A stretch of 64,000 nt of DNA, from assembly GCF_026340465.1 (NCBI RefSeq), contig NZ_JAPEPC010000001.1, positions 3,374,001 through 3,438,000 of the forward strand, given 5' to 3'. Below the pieces are notes generated by a model. The model saw only the letters and a list, made by a program, of their open reading frames with translations. It did no database searches and had not been told where the DNA came from. The translations under genes and the position numbers were made by a program. The stretch comes from Streptomyces sp. NBC_01306 (GTDB taxonomy: Bacteria > Actinomycetota > Actinomycetes > Streptomycetales > Streptomycetaceae). Positions 26,769-35,918 of this stretch are shown piece after piece (the first letter of the stretch is position 1; every line of letters starts with the position of its first letter).

Positions 26769-28595
26769 ATGGGGCACTACAAGTCGAATCTCCGCGACAT
26801 CGAGTTCAACCTCTTCGAGGTCCTCGGCCGCGACAAGCAGTACGGCGCCGGGCCGTTCGCAGAGATGGACGTCGACACCGCGAAGAGCATCCTCGACGAG
26901 GTGGCCCGGCTCGCGGAGAACGAGCTCGCCGAGTCCTATGCCGACGCCGACCGCAACCCGCCGGTCTTCGACCCGGAGACCAACACGGCACCCGTGCCTG
27001 ACACGTTCAAGAAGTCCTACCAGGCCTTCATGGAGTCCGAGTACTGGCGTCTCGGCCTGCCCGAGGAGATCGGCGGCACCACCGCGCCGCGCTCCCTGAT
27101 CTGGGCGTACGCGGAACTGCTGCTCGGCGCGAACCCGGCGATCTGGATGTACTCCTCCGGTCCGGCCTTCGCCGGGATCCTCTTCGAGGAGGGCACCGAG
27201 GAGCAGAAGAAGATCGCGGAGATCGCGGTCGAGAAGCAGTGGGGCTCCACGATGGTCCTCACCGAGCCGGACGCCGGCTCGGACGTGGGCGCCGGCCGGA
27301 CGAAGGCCGTGCAGCAGGACGACGGCTCCTGGCACATCGAGGGCGTGAAGCGCTTCATCACCTCGGGCGAGCACGACATGTCCGACAACATCATCCACTA
27401 CGTGCTGGCGCGCCCCGAGGGTGCGGGCCCCGGCACCAAGGGCCTCTCGCTCTTCATGGTGCCGAAGTTCGAGTTCGACTGGACCACCGGCGAACTGGGC
27501 GAGCGCAACGGCGTGTACGCGACGAACGTCGAGCACAAGATGGGCCTCAAGGCGTCCAACACCTGCGAGATGACGTTCGGCGACCGCCACCCGGCCAAGG
27601 GCTGGCTGATCGGTGACAAGCACGAGGGCATCCGCCAGATGTTCCGCATCATCGAGTTCGCCCGGATGATGGTCGGCACCAAGGCCATCGCGACGCTCTC
27701 GACCGGCTACCTGAACGCCCTGGAGTACGCCAAGGAGCGCGTGCAGGGCCCCGACCTCGCGCAGTTCATGGACAAGTCCGCGCCGAAGGTCACCATCACG
27801 CACCACCCCGACGTGCGCCGCTCGCTGATGACGCAGAAGGCGTACGCCGAGGGCATGCGCACCCTGGTCCTCTACACGGCATCCGTCCAGGACGCGATCC
27901 AGGAGAAGGAAGCCGCGGGCGAGGACGCCAAGGCGCTGCACGGCCTCAACGACCTGCTGCTGCCGATCGTGAAGGGATACGGCTCGGAGAAGTCGTACGA
28001 GCAGCTGGCCCAGTCGCTCCAGACCTTCGGCGGCTCCGGCTACCTCCAGGAGTACCCGGTCGAGCAGTACATCCGGGACGCCAAGATCGACACCCTCTAC
28101 GAGGGCACGACGGCGATCCAGGGCCAGGACTTCTTCTTCCGGAAGATCGTCCGCGACCAGGGCGCCGCGCTGAACACCCTCTCCGAGGAGATCAAGAAGT
28201 TCCTCGCGGGCGGCAGCGGCGGCGAGGAGCTGACCGGAGCCCGTGAGCAGCTGGCCAAGGCCGCGGTGGACCTGGAGGCGATCGTCGGCGCGATGATCAC
28301 CGACCTGACCTCGACCGGCGAGGACGTCAAGAACATCTACAAGGTGGGGCTCAACACCACCCGCCTGCTGCTGGCTTCGGGCGATGTCGTCGTCGCGTAC
28401 CTGCTGCTCAAGGGTGCGGCGGTGGCCGCCGAGAAGCTGCCGACCGCCTCCGCGAAGGACGTCGCCTTCTACCAGGGCAAGATCGCGGCCGCGAAGTTCT
28501 TCGCCGCCAACGTCCTGCCCGGCGTGAGCGCGGAGCGCGCCCTCGCCGAGACCGTCGACACCTCGCTGATGGACCTGGACGAGGCTGCGTTCTGA
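26769..28595 (+). CDS. Long-form acyl-CoA dehydrogenase (FadE5-like)
   Basis: This 608-residue FAD enzyme introduces a trans-2 double bond in acyl-CoA during beta-oxidation. The long form has an extra N-terminal helix region ([10 protein letters not shown]) and a C-terminal AcdC-type domain of about 120 residues, as in mycobacterial FadE5. FAD/substrate motifs are [14 protein letters not shown] and [20 protein letters not shown]. The catalytic Glu lies in the [15 protein letters not shown] block. ATG 26769 matches the family N-terminus ([15 protein letters not shown]); the ribosome site is a modest GAGAGGG. It is transcribed alone. Confidence 0.94.
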   Translation: MGHYKSNLRDIEFNLFEVLGRDKQYGAGPFAEMDVDTAKSILDEVARLAENELAESYADADRNPPVFDPETNTAPVPDTFKKSYQAFMESEYWRLGLPEEIGGTTAPRSLIWAYAELLLGANPAIWMYSSGPAFAGILFEEGTEEQKKIAEIAVEKQWGSTMVLTEPDAGSDVGAGRTKAVQQDDGSWHIEGVKRFITSGEHDMSDNIIHYVLARPEGAGPGTKGLSLFMVPKFEFDWTTGELGERNGVYATNVEHKMGLKASNTCEMTFGDRHPAKGWLIGDKHEGIRQMFRIIEFARMMVGTKAIATLSTGYLNALEYAKERVQGPDLAQFMDKSAPKVTITHHPDVRRSLMTQKAYAEGMRTLVLYTASVQDAIQEKEAAGEDAKALHGLNDLLLPIVKGYGSEKSYEQLAQSLQTFGGSGYLQEYPVEQYIRDAKIDTLYEGTTAIQGQDFFFRKIVRDQGAALNTLSEEIKKFLAGGSGGEELTGAREQLAKAAVDLEAIVGAMITDLTSTGEDVKNIYKVGLNTTRLLLASGDVVVAYLLLKGAAVAAEKLPTASAKDVAFYQGKIAAAKFFAANVLPGVSAERALAETVDTSLMDLDEAAF

Positions 28596-28631
28596 GCAGT
28601 ACTGGCTGAGCAGCAGTACTCGCTGAGCAGG

Positions 28632-28844
28632 TCAGGCCGAGCAGCGGTCCGGCTGAGCCGTTCTGGGCAGCCCAGCGGCGGCGTGGTCCCCGGTCTCCGG
28701 GGGCGCGCCGCCGCTGTGTGTTCTCGCGGGCGTCCACTCCGGGCGCGGGGGCTTGCGGGAGCGGGCAGTTGCGGCGATCAGCACATGCTGCAGGATCTCG
28801 CCCAGCAGCACGGGCTCCCTGGTGTCGGCACCGTATTCGACCAT
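28632..28844 (-). CDS. Small hypothetical protein
   Basis: This is a 70-codon frame from ATG 28844 with good third-position G/C bias, strongest in the first 40 residues (VEYGADTREPVLLGEILQHV). The remainder is Pro/Ala/Gly-rich. It is convergent with the acyl-CoA dehydrogenase and divergent from the aminopeptidase. No ribosome site is clear, and I do not recognise the family. It could be a small conserved Streptomyces protein or a chance frame. Confidence 0.4.
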   Translation of the reverse strand: MVEYGADTREPVLLGEILQHVLIAATARSRKPPRPEWTPARTHSGGAPPETGDHAAAGLPRTAQPDRCSA

Positions 28845-28974
28845 GCGCCGATAGTCGCACCCACCACTGACAGCGGCCGGAATCCGTCCCGCATGTCCCC
28901 TGCGCCCACCGGCCCCACGGCCCCGTTCCGTTCCGGCGGGCGGGGCCGCCGCCGCGGTCGTTATGGTGGCTGCC

Positions 28975-30270
28975 ATGAGCACATCCGCCCGCTTCGACCG
29001 CGGCCACACCGACGACCTGATGTCCTTCCTCACGGCCAGCCCGTCGCCCTACCACGCCGTGGCGAACGCCGCCGGGCGGCTGGACAAGGCAGGCTTCAGG
29101 CAGGTGTCGGAGACCGACGCCTGGGACGCGTCCGCGGGCGGCAAATACGTGCTGCGGGGCGGGGCGATCATCGCCTGGTACGTGCCGGAGAACGCGGCGG
29201 CGCACACCCCGTTCCGGATCGTCGGCGCCCACACCGACTCCCCGAACCTGCGCGTCAAGCCCCTCCCGGACAGCGGCAGCGACGGCTGGCGCCAGGTGGC
29301 CGTCGAGGTCTACGGCGGCACCCTGCTCAACACCTGGCTCGACCGGGACCTGGGCCTCGCCGGACGGCTCACCCTGCGCGACGGCAGCCACCGGCTGGTC
29401 GACGTGGACCGGGCGCTGCTGCGCGTACCGCAGCTCGCCATCCACCTGGACCGCTCGGTCCACACCGATGGACTCAAGCTCGACAAGCAGCGCCACATGC
29501 AGCCGGTCTGGGGCCTCGGGGAGGTCCGCGAGGGCGACCTGATGCGGTTCGTCGCCGATGAGGCCGGGGTCGCGGCCGACGACGTGACCGGCTGGGACCT
29601 CATGGTGAGCCCCGTCGAGGCGCCCTCCTACCTGGGCCGTGACCGGGAACTCGTCGCGGGCCCCCGGATGGACAACCTGCTCTCCGTGCACGCCGCCACC
29701 GCCGCGCTGGCCGCCGTCGCTTCCTCCGACAACGAACTGACGCACATCCCGGTGCTGGCCGCCTTCGACCACGAGGAGAACGGCTCCCAGTCCGACACCG
29801 GCGCCGACGGGCCGCTGCTCGGCACCGTCCTGGAGCGCTCCGTCATGGCCCGCGGCGGCACGTACGAGGACCGGGCCCGCGCGTTCGCCGGGTCGGTCTG
29901 CCTCTCGTCCGACACCGGTCACGCCGTACACCCCAACTACAGCGAGCGCCACGACCCGACGCACCACCCGCGCGCCAACGGCGGACCGATCCTCAAGGTC
30001 AACGTCAATATGCGGTACGCGACGGACGGCAGCGGCCGGGCGGTGTTCGCCGCCGCGTGCGAGAAGGCGGGGGTGCCCATGCAGCACTTCGTGTCGAACA
30101 ACTCCATGCCGTGCGGTACGACCATCGGCCCGATCACCGCGGCCCGGCACGGCATCAGCACCGTGGACATCGGCGTCGCGATCCTCTCCATGCACAGCGC
30201 GCGCGAGCTGTGCGGGGCCGACGACCCGTATCTGCTCGCCAACTCCCTGACGGCGTTCCTGGAGGGCTGA
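28975..30270 (+). CDS. M18 family aminopeptidase
   Basis: This 431-residue cytosolic metallo-aminopeptidase (aspartyl aminopeptidase family) removes N-terminal, often acidic, residues from peptides. Metal-ligand blocks are VGAHTDSPNLRVKP (His, Asp), FDHEENGSQSDTGADG (Glu pair), DTGHAVHPNYSERHDPTHHP, and the last His in VAILSMHSARE. Length is normal for the bacterial family. ATG 28975 follows TGGTGGC, a weak ribosome site, and the sequence begins as in family members. Confidence 0.93.
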   Translation: MSTSARFDRGHTDDLMSFLTASPSPYHAVANAAGRLDKAGFRQVSETDAWDASAGGKYVLRGGAIIAWYVPENAAAHTPFRIVGAHTDSPNLRVKPLPDSGSDGWRQVAVEVYGGTLLNTWLDRDLGLAGRLTLRDGSHRLVDVDRALLRVPQLAIHLDRSVHTDGLKLDKQRHMQPVWGLGEVREGDLMRFVADEAGVAADDVTGWDLMVSPVEAPSYLGRDRELVAGPRMDNLLSVHAATAALAAVASSDNELTHIPVLAAFDHEENGSQSDTGADGPLLGTVLERSVMARGGTYEDRARAFAGSVCLSSDTGHAVHPNYSERHDPTHHPRANGGPILKVNVNMRYATDGSGRAVFAAACEKAGVPMQHFVSNNSMPCGTTIGPITAARHGISTVDIGVAILSMHSARELCGADDPYLLANSLTAFLEG

Positions 30271-30331
30271 ACCCCGCGCCGCCGCCCCCGCTCCCCACTG
30301 AATTCCGTTGCTCCGAAGCTGCGTTGATTGG

Positions 30332-30363
30332 CCGTACAGGTCCCGGGTACGCGACCTGTACGG
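30332..30363. promoter_or_regulatory. 11-bp inverted repeat with 10-nt spacer before the DUF6458 gene
   Basis: CCGTACAGGTC and its exact complement are separated by 10 bases. The repeat lies 62 bp after the aminopeptidase and 35 bp before the next start. It could be a terminator without a T-run or a two-turn operator. Confidence 0.6.
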
Positions 30364-30398
30364 ACCCAACAGCCCCAACAGTTCGGAGGCGAACACCG

Positions 30399-30620
30399 AT
30401 GGGCCTTGGCGGCTGCATCATCCTTCTCGTGGTGGGGGGCATCCTCACCTTCGCGACCAACTGGCACATGAACGGTGTCAACCTGGACATGGTCGGCATC
30501 ATCATGATGCTCGTCGGTGTCATCGGCATCGCGGTCTACACCAGCGTCCTGCGCCGTCGCCGCCCGACGGTGCCGACATCGACCACCGTCGTCGAGGACG
30601 ACCACCACCACCTGGGCTGA
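30399..30620 (+). CDS. DUF6458-like small membrane protein
   Basis: This 73-residue protein has two membrane helices: a first one (CIILLVVGGILTFATN), a short loop (WHMNGVNLDMVG) and a second (IIMMLVGVIGIAVYTSVL). A basic patch and an acidic/His tail (EDDHHHLG) follow. The layout G(L/I)GG...ILTFA..W...VDL..VG.ILM..G is the actinobacterial DUF6458 family, function unknown. ATG 30399 has CGGAGGCG. Flanking inverted repeats suggest its own transcript. Confidence 0.85.
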   Translation: MGLGGCIILLVVGGILTFATNWHMNGVNLDMVGIIMMLVGVIGIAVYTSVLRRRRPTVPTSTTVVEDDHHHLG

Positions 30621-30669
30621 CGACCGGGGCCTTCCATCTGGATCAGGCCAGGCCCGGCCCGGCCCACGT

Positions 30670-30709
30670 ATCCTCGCTGTCCCGGGGAGAGACGCGGGAC
30701 AGCGAGGAT
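30670..30709. promoter_or_regulatory. Perfect 15-bp inverted repeat with 10-nt spacer before the SARP gene
   Basis: Arms ATCCTCGCTGTCCCG (30670-30684) and its complement (30695-30709) end 15 bp before the GTG start. They may be an operator, a 5' leader hairpin or the end of the previous transcript. Confidence 0.65.
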
Positions 30710-30724
30710 CGGGGTGGGCACACC

Positions 30725-33475
30725 GTGGAGTTCCGACTGCTCGGAGCGGTCGCCGTGGCGACGGAGAACGGCGACCTCTCCCTCGGCCCCGCCAAACGGG
30801 CCGGTGTCCTGACCACCCTGCTGCTGCGGCCCAACGCAGCGGTGTCCGTGGAGCAGTTGACCGCCGCGCTCTGGGACGAGGCGCCGCCCACCCACTCCAG
30901 GACCGTGCTGCACGGCCATGTCTCACGGCTGCGCGCCCTGCTCACCGCGCACGGCGCCCAGGCGTACGGGGTCGAACTCGCCACCCAGGGCTCCGCCTAC
31001 GTCCTGCGGACGCCGGAGTCCCTCATCGACGCGCACCGCTTCGACGAGCTGGTCTCGCTCTCGCGCGTGCAGCGCAGGCCCGCCGACGCCGTCCTCATGC
31101 TCCGCGAGGCCCTGTCCCTGTGGCGGGGGCCCGCGCTCACCGGCACGGTCGCCAGCCCGCCGCTCGAAGCGGCCGCCCACGCCCTGGAAGAGCTGCGGCT
31201 CGCCTCGGTGGAGGCGCTCGCCGACGCGTACGGGCAGCTCGGCGAGCACGAGCGGGCTGCGGCCGTCCTGCGGACCGAGGCGGTCACCCACCCGCTGCGG
31301 GAGTCGCTGGCCGCCGCGCTGATGGTCGCGCTCAGCCGCTCGGGGCGGCAGTCCGACGCACTGGACTGGTACCACCGCACCCGCAGGCTCCTCGCCGACG
31401 AGCTGGGCGTCGACCCGGGGGCCACCCTCACCGGTGCCTACACCGCGATCCTGCGGGCGAAGGAACCGGCGCGGGTGCCGCAGGCGGCCGCACCTGCCGC
31501 GCCGGAGCGGGTGCCGGATCTGCTGCCCCGGGCGCCCCGGGGATTCACCGGGCGCGGCGACGAACGGTCCGCCCTGGCCAGGGCGGTGGCATCCGGCGAC
31601 GGCCCCGTCTGTCTGGTGACCGGCCCCGCCGGGGTCGGCAAGACGGCCCTGACCGTGCACTGGGCGCACGAGCGGCGCGACGACTTCCCCGACGGGCGGC
31701 TCTTCGCCGACCTGCGCGGCTTCAGCGACACCCCGGCACCCGAAACCCACGCCGTACTGCGGGAGTTCCTGCTCGCACTGGGTGTGCCCGTGCGGGGCAT
31801 CCCGGAGACGGCCGCGTCGATGGGCGCGCTGTACCGCTCGCTGACGAGTGGTCTGCGGCTGCTCGTCGTCTTGGACAACGCGCTCAACTCCGAGCAGGTG
31901 CGCCCGCTGCTGCCCGGCGGCGACCAGTGCGTCACCCTGGTCACCAGCCGCGACCGGCTCGGCGGTCTCGTCGCGTCCGACGCGGCCCGCCCGGTGCCCC
32001 TGGCGCAGCTGCCTGCGGCGGACGCCGCCGCGCTCCTCTCGGCCGTACTGGGCGCGGAGCGGATCGCGGCGGAACCGGCCGCCGCCGCCCGGATCGCCGC
32101 CCTCTGCGACGGGCTTCCGCTCGCCCTGCGCGTGACCGCCGCCCGGCTGGCCGGCAGCCCGCAGTGGACGCTGGACACCATGGCCGGTGAACTGGCCGAC
32201 GAGCAGAACCGGTTGAGCCTGCTCGCCGTCGACGACACCGGCGTCGCGGCGTCCCTGCGCCTCACCGTGCAGCAGCTGCACCCGAAGGCCGGCCGGATGT
32301 TCCGCTGTCTCGGCCTGCACACCGGCCCCGACCTGGACCGCTACACGGCGGGCGCGCTCGCCGGGACCTCCCCCGCACAGGCCGCGGCCGCCCTCGACCT
32401 GCTGGCCTGCGCCCACCTGGTCACCGAGTCACCGCGCGGCCGCTACGCAGCGCACGACCTCGTACGCCTCTACGCCCGCACGACGACGGCCCCGGAGGCC
32501 GGGGCAGAGGCCGAGCCAGGAGCCGGGCCGGAGGCTGACCCGAAAGCCGGGGCGGGAGCCGGACCGGAAGCCGAGCCCGGAGCCGGGCCGGACGGCCTGC
32601 GCCGCCTCCTCGACCACTATCTGCACACCGCGCTCGCCGCGGGGGCCGCGGCCGAACCGGGCAGCCAGCCCTGCTGCACACTGCCCGCCGACGCCCTGCG
32701 GCCGCCCGCGGTAAGGGAGTTCGCCGACCGGGAGGCGGCGCTCGACTGGTACGCGGCCGAGCGGGCCGCGCTGCGGGGCGCCGTCGAGGCGGCGGCCGCC
32801 GCGGGGCTGCACGACCGGGCCTGGCGGCTGGTGCTGCTCCAGTGGCCGCTGATCCTCTGGCGGATCAGGGACGGCTGGGTGCCCCTCCTGGAGCAGGCAC
32901 TGATATCGGCCCGCCACGAGGACCACGCCGACGCGCAGGCCAGGGCGCTGGCCCTGCTCGGCTGGGTGCTGCACAGGGAGGGCCGGGACACCGAGGCCCT
33001 GGCCCATCTGGAGCAGGCTCCGGCGCTGGCGGTGCGCGCGGGCGACGTGATCAGCGAGGCCATCGCCCTGCTCAATCTGGCGGTCGTCCTGGACGGCGCG
33101 CAGGACGGCGCGGCCGACAGCGCACGCGCCGGTGAGCTCCTCTCGTACGCCCTGACGCTGGCGACCGGCGCGCACCATCCGCCGACCGAGATCCTCGCCC
33201 TCCAGCATCTGGCCGACCACTGCCTGACCACCGGTGCGTACGCGGTGGCCGGGGAGCACGCGGTACGGGCGCTCGGTCTCGCCACCTCGCCCGAGGCGGC
33301 GGCCTGCCGGGTCCAGCTGCGCACCACGTACGGCGCGGCGCTGGCCGCGCTGGGCCGGGCGGACGAGGCGGCGGAGCAGCTGGGCCGGGCGGAGCGGGAG
33401 GCCGCGGCGGCGGGCTTCCTCGACGGTGCGGTCCTGGCGCGGCAGCGGCTGGCGGAGCTGTCAGCGAAGCGTTAG
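30725..33475 (+). CDS. AfsR/SARP-family transcriptional regulator with NB-ARC ATPase
   Basis: This 916-residue regulator has an OmpR-type winged HTH (1-95), a bacterial transcriptional activation domain (about 100-245), and an NB-ARC ATPase with P-loop GPAGVGKTAL (about 299-308) and Walker B LLVVLDNA. TPR-like helices form the C-terminal part (about 630-916). A Gly/Ala/Glu/Pro insert of about 35 residues (about 587-622) separates ATPase and TPR. The build is that of AfsR, the global activator of secondary metabolism, although no biosynthetic cluster lies beside it. Start GTG 30725 opens directly with the HTH strand (MEFRLLG); a large inverted repeat sits just upstream. Confidence 0.93.
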   Translation: MEFRLLGAVAVATENGDLSLGPAKRAGVLTTLLLRPNAAVSVEQLTAALWDEAPPTHSRTVLHGHVSRLRALLTAHGAQAYGVELATQGSAYVLRTPESLIDAHRFDELVSLSRVQRRPADAVLMLREALSLWRGPALTGTVASPPLEAAAHALEELRLASVEALADAYGQLGEHERAAAVLRTEAVTHPLRESLAAALMVALSRSGRQSDALDWYHRTRRLLADELGVDPGATLTGAYTAILRAKEPARVPQAAAPAAPERVPDLLPRAPRGFTGRGDERSALARAVASGDGPVCLVTGPAGVGKTALTVHWAHERRDDFPDGRLFADLRGFSDTPAPETHAVLREFLLALGVPVRGIPETAASMGALYRSLTSGLRLLVVLDNALNSEQVRPLLPGGDQCVTLVTSRDRLGGLVASDAARPVPLAQLPAADAAALLSAVLGAERIAAEPAAAARIAALCDGLPLALRVTAARLAGSPQWTLDTMAGELADEQNRLSLLAVDDTGVAASLRLTVQQLHPKAGRMFRCLGLHTGPDLDRYTAGALAGTSPAQAAAALDLLACAHLVTESPRGRYAAHDLVRLYARTTTAPEAGAEAEPGAGPEADPKAGAGAGPEAEPGAGPDGLRRLLDHYLHTALAAGAAAEPGSQPCCTLPADALRPPAVREFADREAALDWYAAERAALRGAVEAAAAAGLHDRAWRLVLLQWPLILWRIRDGWVPLLEQALISARHEDHADAQARALALLGWVLHREGRDTEALAHLEQAPALAVRAGDVISEAIALLNLAVVLDGAQDGAADSARAGELLSYALTLATGAHHPPTEILALQHLADHCLTTGAYAVAGEHAVRALGLATSPEAAACRVQLRTTYGAALAALGRADEAAEQLGRAEREAAAAGFLDGAVLARQRLAELSAKR

Positions 33476-33514
33476 CGATACGCAAGCGGGACGACAGGGC
33501 GTGGCCGGAGACTT

Positions 33515-33559
33515 GGAGCTGCCGGGGACGGAGCTGCCACGGACGGAGCTGCCAGGGAC
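33515..33559. repeat. Three 15-bp tandem repeats after the SARP gene
   Basis: GGAGCTGCCGGGGAC occurs three times with one or two changes. A 49-codon frame from GTG 33501 spans it (LELPGTELPRTELPG), but I see no reason to call it a gene. The 214-bp gap holds nothing else. Confidence 0.85.
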
Positions 33560-33689
33560 ACCGGGGCAGACCGGCCGCGCCGAGCATCTGCGGCCGCTTC
33601 TGCGGCACGTGCCGCACGGCCCCCGCCCCGGGCACCCCGGGCACCCCTGAACCGGACGGCTGGCCAGCCCACCCCTTGTTTCCGGCCGG

Positions 33690-35504
33690 TCAGCCGTCCA
33701 TCCCCGCCAGCACCAGCGGCAGCCGGGCCGTCCCCTCGTCCGTCACGCGGACGGGGACGCCCCAGTCCTGCTGGTGCACATGGCACGCGGGATATTCGTT
33801 GGCCGGGTCGTCGTCGCAGGAGGCGGCCATCGCCGACACATGGAGTACGCCCTCGGTGACCCCGGGGTTCAGCGCCACGTCCCGGAAGAGGTCCGTACCG
33901 GCCCCGTCCCCGTCGAGCAGCAGCTCGGGCGGGGTCGCGGAGACCAGCAGCCGGGTGGACGGGCCGTACCGCAGGTCCAGCTTCTGCCCCGCGGGCGCCT
34001 GGAAGATCACGTCCACCCGGAGCGTGCCCGGCGCGACATCGGTGGCGGCCCGCTGCGTGCGGTGGGCCACGCTCTCCACCCGTACCGCCTCGTCCGGCAG
34101 CCGCAGCCGGGTCAGCCGGTGCCGCGCGGACTCGACCACCACGATGTCGTCCCCGACGAGCACCGCGTCGCTCGGCTCCCGCAAGTCCGTGGCCAGCGTG
34201 GTCACTTCACCGGTGGCCGGGTCGTAGCGGCGCAGCGCGTGGTTGTACGTGTCGGACACCGCGACCGAACCGTCGGGCAGCGCCGTCACGCCCAACGGGT
34301 GCTGGAGCAGGGCCTGTCCGGCGTCGCCGTCCCGGTGGCCGAAGTCGAAGAGCCCGGTGCCGACGGCGGTGTGCACCACCGCGCCCCCGGTGGCGTCCCG
34401 GTCGATCCAGCGCAGCGCGGACGTCTCGGAGTCGGCGATCCACAGCCGGTCCCCGGCGGCCGAGAGACCGGACGGCTGCGCGAACCACGCGTCGGCGGCC
34501 GGCCCGTCGACCAGCCCCTCGTTGGTGGTCCCGGCCGCCACCTCGACGGTGCCGCTCTCCGGGTCGTACGTCCACAGCTGGTGGACACCCGCCATGGCGA
34601 TCCACAGCCGCCCGCCGAACCAGGCGAGGTCCCAGGGCGAGGAGAGCGCCACACCGAGAGCGGGCCCGCTGGTCGGCGACCCCTGCCACCACTGCTTCCC
34701 GGTCCCCGCGACGAGCGCGATCTCGCCGCTCTCCGGGTCGTACGTGCGGATGGCGTGGTGGACGGTGTCGGCGACCGCGACCTTCCCGTCGGGCAGCAGC
34801 GCGAGCCCCTGCGGCTCGTTGAACACGCCGTCGCCGCCGATCCGCCGTACGACGGTCTCGCCGTCCGGCTCCAGCTCGACCAGCTGGTGGCGGGTGGTGT
34901 CCGACACCAGCAGATTGCCGCCGGGCAGCGCGATCGCCTTGCCCGGGAACCGCAGATCGGTGGCGACCGGCTCGGGCGCGACGTACGGACCGTCACCGCG
35001 CCGCAGCGTGCCCTTCGCGGCGTGCTCGGCCTCCAGCTCGCTGACCAGCGCCTCGATGGCGTGGGCATGTCCCTCACCGGCGTGCTGGGCGACGATGTAC
35101 CCCTCGGGGTCGATCACCACGAGCGTCGGCCAGGCCCGGACGGCGTACTGCTTCCAGGTGGCCAGCTCGGGATCGTCGAGGACGGGGTGGTGCACCCCGT
35201 ACCGCTCGACGGCGTCGACCACGGCCTGGTGCTCGGCCTCGTGCACGAACTTCGGGGAGTGCACCCCGACGATCACGACGGTGTCGCTGTGCCGCTGCTC
35301 CAGCTCGCGCAGCTCGTCGAGGACGTGCAGACAGTTGATGCAGCAGAAGGTCCAGAAGTCGAGGATCAGTGTGCGACCACGGAAGTCGGCGAGCTTCAGA
35401 TCCTTCCCACCGGTGTTGAGCCAGCCGCCCTTGCCGATCAGCTCGGGGGCACGGAGACGGGCACGGCGGGGCGCGGGGGTGGGCGCCGGAGCGGCATCGT
35501 TCAT
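33690..35504 (-). CDS. Thioredoxin-like/NHL-repeat protein
   Basis: This 604-residue protein resembles the animal NHLRC2 layout. An N-terminal thioredoxin-like domain (about 20-165) has the redox motif TFCCINCLHVL (CxxC within CCINC). A six-bladed NHL beta-propeller (about 185-470) follows, with repeats such as LLPDGKVAVADTVHHAIRTYD and ALPDGSVAVSDTYNHALRRYD. A C-terminal beta domain (about 480-604) completes it. No signal peptide is seen, so it is likely cytoplasmic. The start ATG 35504 keeps the whole domain; upstream sequence is antisense to the antitoxin gene. The substrate is unknown. Confidence 0.88.
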   Translation of the reverse strand: MNDAAPAPTPAPRRARLRAPELIGKGGWLNTGGKDLKLADFRGRTLILDFWTFCCINCLHVLDELRELEQRHSDTVVIVGVHSPKFVHEAEHQAVVDAVERYGVHHPVLDDPELATWKQYAVRAWPTLVVIDPEGYIVAQHAGEGHAHAIEALVSELEAEHAAKGTLRRGDGPYVAPEPVATDLRFPGKAIALPGGNLLVSDTTRHQLVELEPDGETVVRRIGGDGVFNEPQGLALLPDGKVAVADTVHHAIRTYDPESGEIALVAGTGKQWWQGSPTSGPALGVALSSPWDLAWFGGRLWIAMAGVHQLWTYDPESGTVEVAAGTTNEGLVDGPAADAWFAQPSGLSAAGDRLWIADSETSALRWIDRDATGGAVVHTAVGTGLFDFGHRDGDAGQALLQHPLGVTALPDGSVAVSDTYNHALRRYDPATGEVTTLATDLREPSDAVLVGDDIVVVESARHRLTRLRLPDEAVRVESVAHRTQRAATDVAPGTLRVDVIFQAPAGQKLDLRYGPSTRLLVSATPPELLLDGDGAGTDLFRDVALNPGVTEGVLHVSAMAASCDDDPANEYPACHVHQQDWGVPVRVTDEGTARLPLVLAGMDG

Positions 35505-35611
35505 ACGGTCAAGGGTGCCACCTAAACCCGTGTGACCTGCGGCACAGCACCCTGTGGATGCTCCTGGGAAGGGTTCCGGCGCACCGCGCACCTCTCTCAT
35601 AGAAGTTTTGT

Positions 35612-35617
35612 TAGAGT
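35612..35617 (+). promoter_or_regulatory. Possible -10 box (TAGAGT) for a leaderless toxin-antitoxin transcript
   Basis: The hexamer stands seven bases before GTG 35625 in an AT-richer patch (AGAAGTTTTGTTAGAGT), with no ribosome site. Confidence 0.4.
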
Positions 35618-35624
35618 GCGGGAT

Positions 35625-35918
35625 GTGAGCGAACCGAGCAGGGGCGAACCGGCCTACCCGCCGGGCGAGGGGCCGACGACGTCCGTCTCCGTCTCCGTCC
35701 ATGAAGGCACCATCTCCGCCGTCCGCGCCCGCGTCGGCAAGCGCGGGGTCTCCCCCTATATCGAGGCCGCCATACAGCGCCAGATCGAACGGGACAGCCT
35801 CGCTGAACTGATCGCGGCGAACGAGGAGATCCACGGCGCGCTGACGCCGGAGGAGATCGAGGCCGCCGAGCGGGAGATGTTCGGCTCCGCGCAGCCGGGC
35901 ACCGAGCACGCCGCGTGA
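35625..35918 (+). CDS. Antitoxin of a PIN-type toxin-antitoxin pair
   Basis: This 97-residue protein has a central ribbon-helix-helix-like or coiled segment (TTSVSVSVHEGTISAVRARVGKRGVSPYIEAAIQRQIERDSL) and an acidic C-terminal helix (EEIEAAEREMFGSAQPG) that could wrap the toxin. It overlaps the PIN gene by four bases (GTGA), the usual sign of tight co-translation in vapBC-like operons. GTG 35625 has no Shine-Dalgarno sequence but a -10-like box, which suggests a leaderless message. It probably represses its own promoter together with the toxin. Confidence 0.82.
   Translation: MSEPSRGEPAYPPGEGPTTSVSVSVHEGTISAVRARVGKRGVSPYIEAAIQRQIERDSLAELIAANEEIHGALTPEEIEAAEREMFGSAQPGTEHAA

Noticed and set aside
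33501..33650. 49-codon frame after the SARP gene
   Set aside because: It is made of 15-bp tandem repeats and Pro/Gly/His-rich sequence with no ribosome site.
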